A DNA stretch of 64,000 nucleotides from Nitrospirillum amazonense (GCF_007828035.1 NZ_VITV01000010.1:124001-188000), one strand, 5' to 3'; positions 51,594 to 61,786 are shown, counted from the first letter of the stretch. The notes: generated by a model not told the origin, from the sequence alone. Numbers and translations: made by a program.

Positions 51594-53317
51594 TGGCCGT
51601 GAGGATCAGCCGCGCCGCCTATGCGGACATGTTTGGCCCCACCGTGGGCGACCGGGTGCGCCTGGCCGACACCGACCTGATCGTGGAGGTGGAGAAGGAC
51701 TTCACCACCTATGGCGAGGAGGTGAAGTTCGGCGGCGGCAAGGTCATTCGCGACGGCATGGGCCAGTCGCAGGCCACGCGCGCCCAGGGGCCAATGGGGG
51801 GTGCCGTCGACACCGTCATCACCAACGCCCTGATCATCGACCACTGGGGCATCGTCAAGGCCGACGTGGGCCTGCGCGACGGCCGCATCCACCACATCGG
51901 CAAGGCCGGCAACCCCGATGTGCAGCCGGGGGTGGACATCATCGTCGGGCCGGGAACGGAGGTCATCGCGGGCGAGGGCAAGATCCTCACCGCCGGCGGC
52001 ATCGATACCCACATCCACTTCATCTGCCCGCAGCAGATCGAAGAGGCGCTGATGTCCGGCGTCACCACCATGCTGGGCGGCGGCACCGGCCCCGCCACGG
52101 GTACCAACGCCACCACCTGCACGCCCGGCCCGTGGCACCTGGCCCGCATGCTGGAGGCGGCGGAGGCCTTCCCCATGAACCTGGCCTTCGCCGGCAAGGG
52201 CAACGCGGCACTGCCGGCGGCGCTGGAGGAACAGGTGCGCGCCGGGGCGGCCGCCCTGAAGCTGCATGAGGACTGGGGCACCACCCCGGCCGCCATCGAC
52301 ACCTGCCTGGGTGTGGGCGACCGCTTCGACGTGCAGGTGATGATCCATTCCGACACGCTGAACGAGTCCGGCTTCGTTGAGGACACGATCGCCGCTTTCA
52401 AGGGCCGCACCATCCACGCCTACCATACCGAGGGGGCGGGCGGCGGCCACGCGCCGGACATCATCAAGGTCTGCGGCCTGGCCAACGTCATCCCATCCTC
52501 GACCAACCCGACGCGGCCCTATACCCGCAACACGGTGGATGAGCATCTGGACATGCTCATGGTCTGCCACCACCTGGACCCCAACATTCCCGAGGACGTG
52601 GCCTTCGCCGAAAGCCGCATCCGGCGCGAGACCATCGCGGCGGAGGATGTGCTGCACGACCTGGGCGCCCTCTCCATCATCTCCTCCGACAGCCAGGCCA
52701 TGGGCAGGGTGGGGGAGGTGCTGATCCGCACCTGGCAGACGGCGCACAAGATGAAGGTGCAGCGCGGCCGCCTGGGCGAAGAGACGGGCGAGAACGACAA
52801 CGCCCGGGTGAAGCGCTACATCGCCAAGGTCACCATCAACCCCGCCGTCGCCCACGGCATGAGCGCGTATGTGGGGTCCATCGCCGCCGGCAAGCTGGCC
52901 GACCTGGTGCTGTGGTCCCCGGCCTTCTTCGGGGTGAAGCCGGATCTGGTGCTGAAGATGGGCACCATCGTGGCCGCGCCCATGGGCGACCCCAACGCCA
53001 GCATCCCCACGCCCCAGCCGGTGCACTACCGCCCCATGTTCGGCGCCTATGGCCGGGCGGTGCGGCGCAGCGCCGTCACCTTCGTCTCGCAGGCGGCCCT
53101 GGACGATGGGCTGGGCCAGCGCCTGGGTCTGGAAAAGACCCTGTTGGCCGTGGCCAACACCCGGGGCGGCATCGGCAAGGCCGCCATGGTGCACAACAAC
53201 GCCACGCCGCAGGTGGAGGTGGACCCGGAAACCTATGAGGTTCGGGTGGACGGCCAGATCGTCACCTGCGAACCCGCCGACGTGCTGCCCCTGGCGCAGC
53301 GCTATTTCCTGTTCTGA
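51593..53317 (+). CDS. ureC: Urease alpha (catalytic) subunit
   Basis: The 574-residue nickel enzyme has the two metal histidines in [13 protein letters not shown] near residue 135, the carbamylated lysine in [10 protein letters not shown] near 222, metal histidines in [15 protein letters not shown] and the flap cysteine/histidine in MVCHHLDPN near 325. It hydrolyses urea to ammonia and carbon dioxide. The ATG at 51593 overlaps the ureB stop by one base. Confidence 0.98.
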   Translation: MAVRISRAAYADMFGPTVGDRVRLADTDLIVEVEKDFTTYGEEVKFGGGKVIRDGMGQSQATRAQGPMGGAVDTVITNALIIDHWGIVKADVGLRDGRIHHIGKAGNPDVQPGVDIIVGPGTEVIAGEGKILTAGGIDTHIHFICPQQIEEALMSGVTTMLGGGTGPATGTNATTCTPGPWHLARMLEAAEAFPMNLAFAGKGNAALPAALEEQVRAGAAALKLHEDWGTTPAAIDTCLGVGDRFDVQVMIHSDTLNESGFVEDTIAAFKGRTIHAYHTEGAGGGHAPDIIKVCGLANVIPSSTNPTRPYTRNTVDEHLDMLMVCHHLDPNIPEDVAFAESRIRRETIAAEDVLHDLGALSIISSDSQAMGRVGEVLIRTWQTAHKMKVQRGRLGEETGENDNARVKRYIAKVTINPAVAHGMSAYVGSIAAGKLADLVLWSPAFFGVKPDLVLKMGTIVAAPMGDPNASIPTPQPVHYRPMFGAYGRAVRRSAVTFVSQAALDDGLGQRLGLEKTLLAVANTRGGIGKAAMVHNNATPQVEVDPETYEVRVDGQIVTCEPADVLPLAQRYFLF

Positions 53318-53328
53318 GGATCGCCGCC

Positions 53329-53889
53329 TTGAGTGAAGACCTTCCGCCTTTGACTGATTTGCCCCGGGCCCACACCGTCCTGCCCGCCGGCTATTGGGAT
53401 GCCGCCAAGGCGGTGGGCACCGTGACGCTGGATTTCGACCACCGCTGCCGCCGGCGCCTGCGGCTGGAGCGGGACGGGAACGGTGGGGCCGTCCTGCTGG
53501 ACCTGCCCAGCCCCCGGCACATCCGCGACGGCGACGGGCTGGTGCTGACCGGTGTCGGCACCGTGGCGGTCAAGGCGGCACCGGAGGATTTGATGGAGGT
53601 GCGGTGCGAGGCCATCGCCGACCTGCTGCGCATGGCCTGGCACATCGGCAACCGCCACATCCCGGCCGAACTGCGCGGCGACCGCCTGCGCATCCGTGCC
53701 GACCATGTGCTGGCCGACATGCTGACCGGCCTGGGCGCCATCGTCACCCCCGTCTCCGCCCCCTTCGACCCCGAGGGCGGCGCCTATGGCGACAGCCCGG
53801 CCGGCGGTGGGCATGGTCACTCCCACGGTCATGGGCATGATCACGACCATGGACACGACCATCACCACCACGGGCACGGCCATGGCTGA
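53329..53889 (+). CDS. ureE: Urease nickel metallochaperone UreE
   Basis: The 186-residue protein has the UreE core (VTLDFDHRCRRRLRL, WHIGNRHIPAEL, IRADHVLADML) and a C-terminal tail of about 25 residues in which roughly half are histidine, a nickel store. It begins at a TTG with a GAGGA site. Nickel is passed to the UreDFG-urease complex. Confidence 0.95.
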   Translation: MSEDLPPLTDLPRAHTVLPAGYWDAAKAVGTVTLDFDHRCRRRLRLERDGNGGAVLLDLPSPRHIRDGDGLVLTGVGTVAVKAAPEDLMEVRCEAIADLLRMAWHIGNRHIPAELRGDRLRIRADHVLADMLTGLGAIVTPVSAPFDPEGGAYGDSPAGGGHGHSHGHGHDHDHGHDHHHHGHGHG

Positions 53890-54570
53890 GGCCGTCACCG
53901 ACGCTGCCGGCGTCTACCGCCTCATGACCTGGCTGACGGCCAGTTTCCCGGTGGGCGCCTTTTCCTACAGCCACGGCCTGGAATGGGGGGTGGAGGACGG
54001 CACCATCCGCACGGTGGATGCCCTGGCGGCCTGGGTGGACGATCTGCTGACCCTGGGCTCCGGCTGGAACGACGCCGTGCTGGTGGCGGCGGCCTGGCGC
54101 GCCTCAGCGGCGGGCGACTGGACGGGCCTGGCCGAGGCGGCGGAACTGGCGGCCGCCCTGACGCCTACGGCGGAGCGGCGGCTGGAAAGCCTGTCCCAGG
54201 GCCGCGCCTTCGCCGCCGCCATCGCCTCGGCCTGGCCGTGTGAGGCCATCGACCGGCTGAAGGCGATGGGCGGTGACCTGGCCTACCCCGTGGCGGTGGG
54301 CGCGGTGGCGGCCGGCCATGGCCTCAGCCTGCCCGCCACCCTGCTGGGCTATCTGCACGGCTTCGTCGGCAACCTGGTGTCGGCGGCCCTGCGCCTGGTG
54401 CCCCTGGGCCAGACGGATGGTCAGCGCGCGTTGGCGCGGCTGGAACCGCTGGTGCTGGCCACCGCGGCCCGTGCGGCCCTCAGCACCCTGGATGATCTGG
54501 GCGGGGCGGCCTGGGTGGCCGACATCGCCTCCATGAACCACGAGACGCAATACACGAGGTTGTTCCGCTC

Positions 54571-54574
<4 letters not shown>
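53882..54574 (+). CDS. ureF: Urease accessory protein UreF
   Basis: The 230-residue protein shows UreF signatures [18 protein letters not shown] and a C-terminal [13 protein letters not shown]. The ATG at 53882 overlaps the ureE histidine tail by 8 bp; the longer open frame upstream is the shadow of that tail. UreF acts as the fidelity factor for UreG GTPase. Confidence 0.95.
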
Positions 54575-55200
<626 letters not shown>

Positions 55201-55259
55201 TGGATTCAGAGCGGCTTGGCCGCCAGAGCTTCATAGACATCGAACAGGGGAACCCGACC

Positions 55260-55922
55260 ATGATGCACCGCCGCCTGCTGTCCGCCCTGGCCGTCGCTGC
55301 CGCTTTCGCCCCCGCCGTGGCGATGGCCCACCCCGGCATGCCCGGCCACACCCACGGCTTCACCGATGGCTTCGCCCACCCCTTCGGCGGGCTGGACCAT
55401 CTGGCCGCCATGACCGGCGTGGGCCTGTGGGCTGGGCAGCAGGCCAAAGGGGGGCAGGCCAAAGGGGGGCAGGCCAAAGGGGGGCAGGCCAAAGGGGGGC
55501 AGGCCAAAGGGGGGCAGGGCAGCCGGGCGGTGTGGCTGTGGCCGCTGGCCTTCCTCGCCCTGCTGGTGGCCGGTGCCATTGCCGGCGCCAACGGCCTGGC
55601 GCTGCCGGGTGTCGAGTGGGGCATCGTCCTGTCGGTGGCGGCCCTGGGCTGGCTGACGGCCTTCGGCGCCCGGCTGCCCTTGGCCGCCGGCGCCGCCCTG
55701 ATCGCCGCTTTCGCCCTCTGCCACGGCGCCGCCCATGGGGTGGAGATGCCGGCGGACGCCGATGGCCTGGCCTACGGCCTGGGCTTCGTCACCGCCTCCG
55801 CCACCTTGCATCTGGCCGGCGTCGCCCTGTCCCGCCTGGCGGAGCGTGCCGGCTTGGCCCTGGTCCCGCGCCTGGCTGGCCTGGGTTTAGCGGCCATGGC
55901 GCCGCTGTTGCTGGCGGTGTGA
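55260..55922 (+). CDS. HupE/UreJ-family nickel transporter
   Basis: The protein of about 220 residues has a signal-like N-terminus, the hallmark HPFGGLDHLAAMTGVGLWAGQQ region (in pieces: HPFGGLDHLAAM, VGLWAG) and five or more hydrophobic helices with a conserved FALCHGAAHG. It should bring nickel for the urease. A fivefold QAKGG repeat is inserted in the loop after the first membrane helix. It begins with ATGATG at 55260. The 60-bp gap from ureG suggests continued transcription. Confidence 0.88.
   Translation: MMHRRLLSALAVAAAFAPAVAMAHPGMPGHTHGFTDGFAHPFGGLDHLAAMTGVGLWAGQQAKGGQAKGGQAKGGQAKGGQAKGGQGSRAVWLWPLAFLALLVAGAIAGANGLALPGVEWGIVLSVAALGWLTAFGARLPLAAGAALIAAFALCHGAAHGVEMPADADGLAYGLGFVTASATLHLAGVALSRLAERAGLALVPRLAGLGLAAMAPLLLAV
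55441..55515 (+). repeat. Five perfect copies of a 15-bp tandem repeat
   Basis: The unit AGGCCAAAGGGGGGC is repeated five times without a mismatch, encoding QAKGG five times inside the nickel transporter gene. Because the unit is 15 bp, gain or loss of copies keeps the frame. The perfect identity suggests recent expansion; each unit also holds a G6 tract prone to slippage. Confidence 0.95.
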
Positions 55923-56353
55923 TGAGGCGCCTGCTTCTCCTCGGTGCGCTGGCCGGTGTCGCCGTCCCGGCCATGGCGGCAGATACGCCGCGTTGGATGG
56001 GCAACGGCGACAAGGCCGGCCTCGCCCATGACGGGGCGGGGGAGTTTTCCGGCATGGCGTTGGGCTGTGAGGCCGGCCCCCTGACCCTGTGGCTGGAAAC
56101 CGACTGCGGTGGGGACGACACCTGTCCCGTGGCCCTGGTCCTGGATGGCCGCCCCATGCTCCTGGGCGTGGGACGGTATGTCGCCGACGGGATGAGCGGC
56201 GTGCTGGTGCCATTCCCGGCCGCGGCGCTGGACCGCCTGGGCCGCGCCCGCCGCCTACAGTTTCGCATAGGGTCGGCAGTGAGCCCGGCAATCACCACCG
56301 AGGGCTTGGCCGGGGCAATGAGTGCATTGAAAGCCAACTGCGCGGCGTCCTAG
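55922..56353 (+). CDS. Exported protein of unknown function
   Basis: The 143-residue product has a signal peptide (MRRLLLLGALAGVAVPAMA) and about 120 mature residues with several cysteines (LGCEAG, ETDCGGDDTCPVAL, LKANCAAS) likely to be disulfide-bonded, and beta-strand-rich sequence. Its ATG shares a base with the nickel transporter stop (TGATG), so it is translationally coupled to the urease operon. Its stop overlaps the converging gene by 4 bp (CTAG). Family not recognised. Confidence 0.75.
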   Translation: MRRLLLLGALAGVAVPAMAADTPRWMGNGDKAGLAHDGAGEFSGMALGCEAGPLTLWLETDCGGDDTCPVALVLDGRPMLLGVGRYVADGMSGVLVPFPAAALDRLGRARRLQFRIGSAVSPAITTEGLAGAMSALKANCAAS

Positions 56354-56937
56354 CACCCCACGCCCACGGCATAGAAATGCCCGCCCAGTGCCGTGCGCAC
56401 GCGATAGCCATAGGGGCAGGCGAGGTCGGTGTGCTCGGTCCGCGCCTTCCAGGAGGCGGATTGCCGCTCGGGCGGCAAGGTAATCTCATCGCTCTCGTCA
56501 TAGACCAGGCTGGTCGAGGCGACGATGAAGCCACCCCAGCCCCAGACCAACAGCTTCGGCTCGCCAATGCTGGGCAGCGCGCGGACCTGGGCCAGGTAGG
56601 AGGGGCGTCCCTTGGCGAAGTGCAGGTGGTCCCCCAGCGACTGCGCGCCGCCCATGACCAGGCGGGGGTGCACCACCGTCACCAGGAAGGCCAGGGGCAG
56701 TATCGCGAGTGATAGGGCGCGCCGGGGCCGCCTGTCACGGCGCGCCCGCACCGCCTGGCGTGCCGCCCCCATCGCAGCACCACACCAGAGCGCGAGGAGC
56801 GCGAGCAGCGCCAGGGCGTCGAACGGCGGTTCCCACTCAAGCGCGGTGTCGACCAGCACCAGGCCGGCGAAGAGGACGGCGACGGCCAGGATGGGCCAGA
56901 TGGCGGGACGGTCGGGCGCAAGGGCGGCGGTGGGCAT
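56350..56937 (-). CDS. Membrane protein of unknown function
   Basis: The 195-residue product starts at MPTAALAPDRPAIWP and has three hydrophobic helices (ILAVAVLFAGLVLVDTAL; ALALLALLALWCGAAMG; LSLAILPLAFLVTVV), then a periplasmic region of about 90 residues with VMGGAQSLGDHLHF, and a CPYGYRVRTALGGHFYAVGVGC end with paired cysteines. I do not recognise it. An upstream in-frame start at 57021 adds a basic, unlikely leader. Confidence 0.65.
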   Translation of the reverse strand: MPTAALAPDRPAIWPILAVAVLFAGLVLVDTALEWEPPFDALALLALLALWCGAAMGAARQAVRARRDRRPRRALSLAILPLAFLVTVVHPRLVMGGAQSLGDHLHFAKGRPSYLAQVRALPSIGEPKLLVWGWGGFIVASTSLVYDESDEITLPPERQSASWKARTEHTDLACPYGYRVRTALGGHFYAVGVGC

Positions 56938-57066
56938 GGGGCAGCTCGGGCGGTTGAGGAATAGCCGCCACGCTAACCGTGTTGCCCCCGAGGCCGGCGC
57001 GCATTTTCTCTGAAAGAACAAGCACTAACTGTGCAGGATCTGTGCAGGCTGGGCCTCATTGCGCCC

Positions 57067-57567
57067 CTACTCGACCGGGCGCCATAACACCTCCCGTGTC
57101 GCCGGGTCCACGGTGATGATCTGGCGCTCCAGTGTCGCGCGCAAGGCCGGTCCCATGCGCTCTTCCGGCATGGGCGTATAACCGTGGCGGCGGAACCAGG
57201 GACCGTTCCAAGGCGGCGCCCGGAAGGTGGTCAGCGTCAGTGCCTCGGTCTCCAAGGCGCGGGCGTGGCCCAATGCCTGGGCCAGCAGGGCGGCCCCGAT
57301 GCCCTGGCCGCCGGCCTCGGGCATCACCGAAATATTGGCGATGTAAAGCTGCCCATCCTGCGGCTGCAGCAGGATGAAGCCGGCGGCTACTCCCGCATGG
57401 TCGGCCACCCACACCGTGCCTGCCGCCAGGCGTTCGAGCGCGATGGGAGGGCGGCCGGCAACGAAGGCCAAGCCCGGCCAAGCGGCATAGCGGCGGCGGG
57501 CGGCGGCCTCCAGCGCTTGCAGGGCGGGCAGCTCATCGGCTTCGGGCGTGCGCAGCGTCACGCTCAC
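57067..57567 (-). CDS. GNAT-family N-acetyltransferase
   Basis: The 166-residue protein has the GNAT fold: VWVADHAGVAAGFILLQP, YIANISVMPEAGGQGIGAALL with the Q/R-x-x-G-x-G/A acetyl-CoA motif near residue 92, and WFRRHGYTPM. Substrate unknown. It starts at a GTG overlapping the stop of the preceding hydrolase gene by 4 bp, so they are coupled. Confidence 0.88.
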   Translation of the reverse strand: MSVTLRTPEADELPALQALEAAARRRYAAWPGLAFVAGRPPIALERLAAGTVWVADHAGVAAGFILLQPQDGQLYIANISVMPEAGGQGIGAALLAQALGHARALETEALTLTTFRAPPWNGPWFRRHGYTPMPEERMGPALRATLERQIITVDPATREVLWRPVE

Positions 57568-59075
57568 GGCTTTGCCGGCCCGCTGTGCGCCACCACCCAG
57601 TCGTTGATCAGGTCCAGGGCCACGGGCGCGATCGTTTCAGGGATGCGGGCATATTCGGTGGGGGCGCCGGTGTCGGCGGTCTGGAACATGTGGTTCAGGC
57701 CGGGCACCTCGCGCACTTCGGCCTTGGGATCGTCGGCCAATGCGGAACGCAGGGCCGGCAGGTTCTCGGCGGCTGAGACCTGCAGGTCCTTGGACCCCAC
57801 CAGGGCCAGAACGGGCAGGCGCAGGGTGCGCAGCGCGGGGGCGGGGTCGTAGGTCAGGAACCAGCGGTACCAGGGCTTGGTCACCGCCTCGATCACCGCT
57901 TCGGACGTGGCGATGCGGTTGTCGCCGCCCATCATGCCGCCCTGCAGCAGGATGCGCAGGCGGGCGCGGGCGCGCTCCGGGTCCGGTTCGTCCTTCACGA
58001 TGGCGTATTCGCGGCGATCCATGTCCACCAGGCGCTCGGCCCCGGATGCCCCCACGCCGGTGGCGCCGGCGATCAGGCGCTTCTGGCTCAGCAGGATGGT
58101 CTCCCCATCCACCCCTGGGCCGGCCATCAGCACCAGCCAGGCGATGTCGCGGTCGCGGCTGGCCACCATGGGGGCGATCAGCCCGCCCTCGCTGTGGCCT
58201 ATAAGGCCGATGCGGCGCGGGTCGATGTCGGCGCGGCCGCGCAAATAGGCGATGCCGGCGGCGGCGTCGGTGGCGAAGTCGGGCGTGGTGGCGGCATCGA
58301 AATCACCGGTGGATTGGCCCACGCCCCGGTCGTCCACCCGCAGCACGGCGATGCCGCGCCGGGTCAGCGCGTCGGCCAGCACCAGGAAGGGCTTGTGGCC
58401 CTCGATGGTCTCATCGCGGTCCTGGGGGCCGGATCCGGTGATCAACAGCGCGGCCGGAAACGGGCCCTTGCCCGGCGGCAGGGTCAGGGTGCCGGCCAGC
58501 CGGACGCCGGATGCGGCCGGGTTGTCGTAGGCCACGCTGACCGCGCGGTAGGGGAAGGGCGGCCGGGGCACCTGGGGCCGCGCCTGCTCCGCCTGGATCT
58601 GCGCCGTGGTCAGGCGGGTCAGGACCAGCGGGCGGGACTGGTGGGCCTGCCGCCAGGTGCCGGTCAGGGTCTGCCCGTTGGCCGACAGCGTGCCGGTGTA
58701 GCCGCCCAGCACGGCCGGGATGTCGAAGGTGACGGCGTCGCCCTCACGGCTGATGCTGGGGATGGGCAGGCCCAGCACCTGCTGGTCGACGCTGTCCAGC
58801 GTACCGGCCAGGGCGGGGGTGCCATCGCCAGGGCCGGGGGCGGCGGTCACATGGAACTCCAGCCGCAGGCGGGTGAGGCCCGTGTCCAGCGTGCCCCGCC
58901 AGTCGCCGGTCAGGGCGGCGGCGGGTGCCGTCGTCGCCTGGGATGGCGGCGGTGGCGCCCCGGCGGCGCCAAGCGGGGGGCCGCCGGCGCAGGCGGCCCA
59001 CATCAGCACCGTCATCCGCATCCAAGCCCGCCGTCGCACCGTCCAGAGCCCTTTGCCAACTGGTCGTCCCGACAT
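57564..59075 (-). CDS. Exported alpha/beta hydrolase of the S9/dienelactone type
   Basis: The 503-residue protein has a hydrophobic leader (MRMTVLMWAACAGGPPLGAAG), an N-terminal beta domain of about 120 residues (GDWRGTLDTGLTRLRLEFHV) and an alpha/beta-hydrolase domain: LLITGSGPQDRDETIEG, RVDDRGVGQS, nucleophile GHSEGG near residue 290, acid in VGSKDLQV and histidine in GLNHMF. It is likely a periplasmic esterase or acyl hydrolase of unknown substrate. It is co-transcribed with a GNAT gene. Confidence 0.87.
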   Translation of the reverse strand: MSGRPVGKGLWTVRRRAWMRMTVLMWAACAGGPPLGAAGAPPPPSQATTAPAAALTGDWRGTLDTGLTRLRLEFHVTAAPGPGDGTPALAGTLDSVDQQVLGLPIPSISREGDAVTFDIPAVLGGYTGTLSANGQTLTGTWRQAHQSRPLVLTRLTTAQIQAEQARPQVPRPPFPYRAVSVAYDNPAASGVRLAGTLTLPPGKGPFPAALLITGSGPQDRDETIEGHKPFLVLADALTRRGIAVLRVDDRGVGQSTGDFDAATTPDFATDAAAGIAYLRGRADIDPRRIGLIGHSEGGLIAPMVASRDRDIAWLVLMAGPGVDGETILLSQKRLIAGATGVGASGAERLVDMDRREYAIVKDEPDPERARARLRILLQGGMMGGDNRIATSEAVIEAVTKPWYRWFLTYDPAPALRTLRLPVLALVGSKDLQVSAAENLPALRSALADDPKAEVREVPGLNHMFQTADTGAPTEYARIPETIAPVALDLINDWVVAHSGPAKP

Positions 59076-59151
59076 AAGCGTGGGGTCGACGGGTGTCGCT
59101 GTCCAGGGGGCAAGAGGTGGTGTGGCGGTGGGACGGGCTCAGCCGCAAGGG

Positions 59152-59652
59152 TCAGGCGACGGCGGCGGCGCGCCGGATACTGGGATGGAAACGGCGGGTC
59201 GCCAGGATGCCGGCCACCACGAACAACAGCAGCAGAACGCCTTCCGCGGCGCCGAAGGGCGGCTCGCTGCCCGTGGGGGCCAGCGCGTGCAGGGCAGGCA
59301 CCTTCAGGAAGGATTGGGCCACGGCGACGAAGGCTAGCAGGAAGACGCTGGCGGTCAGGCTGGCGGCATATATCCACCGCCAGGCCCCGCGCAGGCCGAA
59401 GGCGTAAAGCGCGGCGATGGCCATGGCCAGGATCAGCAGCGACAACGCCCCCACGCCATGCGAGGGCAGGAAGCCGCTGAAGGGGAAGCCGAAGCCGGTG
59501 AGGTCGGTCAGGACGGCCGCCGCCAGGTAGACGGCGGTCAGCGCCGGCGGCACCCGGCTGCCGAACAGGCCGTTGAGCAGGAGCAGTCCTGCCGCCAAGG
59601 CCAGCAGACTGAGATCGGTATGGAAGCCCACATAGCTGGTCGGATCGAACAT
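59152..59652 (-). CDS. Multi-pass membrane protein of unknown function
   Basis: The 166-residue product has about five hydrophobic helices (LSLLALAAGLLLLNGLF; ALTAVYLAAAVLTDLTGF; VGALSLLILAMAIAALYAF; WIYAASLTASVFLLAFVAV; VLLLLFVVAGILATRRF). The start at 59652 is used since the long frame upstream is shadow of a LysR gene. It is divergent from that LysR regulator, which may control it. Confidence 0.75.
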   Translation of the reverse strand: MFDPTSYVGFHTDLSLLALAAGLLLLNGLFGSRVPPALTAVYLAAAVLTDLTGFGFPFSGFLPSHGVGALSLLILAMAIAALYAFGLRGAWRWIYAASLTASVFLLAFVAVAQSFLKVPALHALAPTGSEPPFGAAEGVLLLLFVVAGILATRRFHPSIRRAAAVA

Positions 59653-59868
59653 GGCTTGCTCCCCTTGGTCGAAAGGGCGGTTCCCTGCCGCCCGTCGCCA
59701 ATCTGCCACCCTCCGGCATGTGCGGTCTTGTATCGGCGGACCCTCTTCATTGATCATGCGCCGGATGCGGGGCGCCGGGAGCGGGGCCCCTGAGCCTAAT
59801 AAACAGGCTGCGGGCGGGATGCGGTCAACAGGGTCGCGCCCCGTTCTCGGGAGAGGGCGCCGCACGGC

Positions 59869-60774
59869 ATGATCGACAAGCTGGAATTCTTCATCGCGCT
59901 GGCCCGGGAACAGCATTTCGGCCGTGCGGCGGAGGCCTGCGGCGTCACCCAGCCCACCCTGTCGGCCGGCCTGAAACAGCTGGAGGACCAGCTGGGCGTG
60001 CTGCTGGTCAACCGCGGCGCGCGCTACATGGGCCTGACGCAGGAGGGAGAGCGGGTGCTGGACTGGGCCCGCCGCATCGTGGGTGACGCCCGCGCCATGC
60101 GGCAGGAGGTGCGGGCCTTGCGCCACGGCCTCAGCGGCCACCTGCGCATCGCCGTCATCCCGACGGCGCTGGCCATGGTGCCCATCCTGACCACGCCCTA
60201 TCGCGAGCGGCACCCGGGCGTGAAGTTCACCGTGCTGTCGCGCACCTCCATCGAGATCCTGCATCTCCTGGAAGGGTTGGAGATCGACGCCGGCCTCACC
60301 TACCTGGACAACGAGCCCCTGGGGCGGGTGCGCACCGTACCCCTGTACCGGGAGCAGTACCGCCTGCTGATCTCCCGCGACAGCCCGCTGGGCGCCCGCG
60401 CCCAGGTCAGCTGGGCCGAGGTGGGGGAGATACCGTTGTGCCTGCTGACGCCGGACATGCAGAACCGGCGCATCATCGACCGGCTGCTGGCCATCGCCGG
60501 CGCCACCTCGGCGCCGACCTTGGAATCCAATTCCATGATCGTGCTGTTCTCGCACGTGCGCACGGGCAAGTGGGCCAGCATCATGCCCGAGGTGCTGACC
60601 ACGGCCTTCAACTTTCCGGAAGAGATCCGGGCCATCCCCATCGTCGACCCGGCGGCGGTGCATGACATCGGTCTGGTGGTGCCCTATCGCGATCCCATGA
60701 CGCCCCTGACCGCCGCCTTGGTGGCCGAGGCCAAGAAGGTGGCCCGCACCTTTGGCGAGCCCATGGCTCCCTGA
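59869..60774 (+). CDS. LysR-family regulator, probable FdsR-like formate dehydrogenase regulator
   Basis: The 301-residue protein has a LysR HTH (MIDKLEFFIALAREQHFGRA, VTQPTLSAGLKQLEDQLG) and an effector domain with AVIPTALAMVPILTTPYRERHPG (in pieces) and LESNSMIVLFSHVRTGKWASIMP. LysR genes are commonly found beside fdsGBA operons. A perfect T-N11-A box lies before fdsG 0.9 kb away, so it is the most likely regulator, although a TPR gene intervenes. Confidence 0.85.
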   Translation: MIDKLEFFIALAREQHFGRAAEACGVTQPTLSAGLKQLEDQLGVLLVNRGARYMGLTQEGERVLDWARRIVGDARAMRQEVRALRHGLSGHLRIAVIPTALAMVPILTTPYRERHPGVKFTVLSRTSIEILHLLEGLEIDAGLTYLDNEPLGRVRTVPLYREQYRLLISRDSPLGARAQVSWAEVGEIPLCLLTPDMQNRRIIDRLLAIAGATSAPTLESNSMIVLFSHVRTGKWASIMPEVLTTAFNFPEEIRAIPIVDPAAVHDIGLVVPYRDPMTPLTAALVAEAKKVARTFGEPMAP

Positions 60775-60790
60775 CGGCCGCCCCCGGATC

Positions 60791-60830
60791 GCAAAAAGAA
60801 ACCCCCGGGGACGGTGGCCGCTCCGGGGGT
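60791..60830 (-). terminator. Intrinsic terminator of the TPR-protein gene
   Basis: ACCCCCGG (60801-60808) and CCGGGGGT (60823-60830) form the stem; on the minus strand it is followed by TTTCTTTTTGC. It lies 33 bp past the stop of the leftward gene at 60863 and can also slow the converging LysR transcript. Confidence 0.75.
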
Positions 60831-60862
60831 CTCTGACCTCGCGCCCAGCGCTCGGGCGGTAC

Positions 60863-61594
60863 TCAGTTCGACGCCACCAGCTTCTGGCGGACGTCGGCCA
60901 GCAGGGCGCGGGCCTCGGCGCGGCGGCCGGCGTCCCACACAGGCTGGGTCACCGACACCGGCGCCTCCAGGGCGTGGGCCAGCACCTTGGCCGAGCGCTC
61001 GTACTCACCCTGCTGCGACAGGAACTCACCATAGAAGTAGTTGGATTCCAGCCCATTGGGGCTCAGCGCGACGCCGCGCTCCAGATACTTGCGCGCCTTG
61101 CTGTCGCTGCCGAAGCCGATGGGGAAGCCTGGCATCAGGTAGTAGAGCGAACCCAGGTTCACGGCCGACGCGCCGTCCAGGGCGGTGGGGTCGATCTTGT
61201 CGGCCTGCTCGAACAGGTCGCGGGCCCTGCGCACCAGCTCCAGCGAGCCGGCGTTCTGCTCATAACCCGCGATGCTGCCCAGGATCAGGGCGGTGCTGAT
61301 CATCGGCTCGGCCCGGCCCGGGTAGCGGGTCTGCAGGTCGGTGGCGCGCACCAGCAGATCCCGCATCTTCAGGGCCTGGGCCTTGTCGTCGTGCATCTGG
61401 TACTTGATAACCGACCAGTCGCGCAGCAGCTGCGTCACGTCCTGCGTCATCGCCGGATCGGTGGCCTGGGGGGCCGCCGGGGCCGCCGCCGTCACCGCCG
61501 CCGGGCTGTCGACCGAGGCGGCCTGCACCGCGATCGGGGCCACCAGCATGAGGCTCAGCAAGGTTGAGGTCGCAACAAAAATACGCGCACGCAT
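60863..61594 (-). CDS. Exported TPR-like protein (TRAP TatT-like)
   Basis: The 243-residue product has a signal peptide (MRARIFVATSTLLSLMLVAPIAVQA) and helical repeats similar to TPR proteins, with GSLYYLMPGFPIGFGSDSKARKYLERGVALSPNG (in pieces: LYYLMPGFPIGFG, DSKARKYLERGVAL) and FYGEFLSQQGEYERSAKVL. This pattern recalls TatT-type accessory proteins of TRAP transporters, but no TRAP genes are near. It is divergent from fdsG. The longer open frame toward 62074 is shadow. Confidence 0.75.
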   Translation of the reverse strand: MRARIFVATSTLLSLMLVAPIAVQAASVDSPAAVTAAAPAAPQATDPAMTQDVTQLLRDWSVIKYQMHDDKAQALKMRDLLVRATDLQTRYPGRAEPMISTALILGSIAGYEQNAGSLELVRRARDLFEQADKIDPTALDGASAVNLGSLYYLMPGFPIGFGSDSKARKYLERGVALSPNGLESNYFYGEFLSQQGEYERSAKVLAHALEAPVSVTQPVWDAGRRAEARALLADVRQKLVASN

Positions 61595-61682
61595 GATCCA
61601 CGTCCCAGTGACGGGCGTCCTATTTGGGCGTCCTATGTGATTTCGAGGTGCCGCGGGCGGGCATGTGCGGGCCGGGCGGCGT

Positions 61683-61699
61683 GATAGAAGTTTTCTATC
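61683..61699. promoter_or_regulatory. LysR-type T-N11-A box before fdsG
   Basis: GATAGAA-gtt-TTCTATC is a perfect 7-bp dyad that contains the T-N11-A pattern of LysR sites. It lies 88 bp upstream of the fdsG start in the divergent gap. It is the probable binding site of the LysR regulator encoded at 59869. Confidence 0.6.
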
Positions 61700-61786
61700 G
61701 CAACATGGAACGGCTGCGTTGATTAAGTTCCGGCGATAGCCAACTTCTAATGACAGGGAGATTGCCTGAGAAGTGAGGCCGCTGCT

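Noticed and set aside
53786-53881. Upstream start for ureF
   Set aside because: The extra residues are the frame-shifted reading of the ureE histidine tail; UreF homology begins after 53882.
55441-55515. CRISPR array
   Set aside because: Units are 15 bp, contiguous without spacers, and in frame within a gene.
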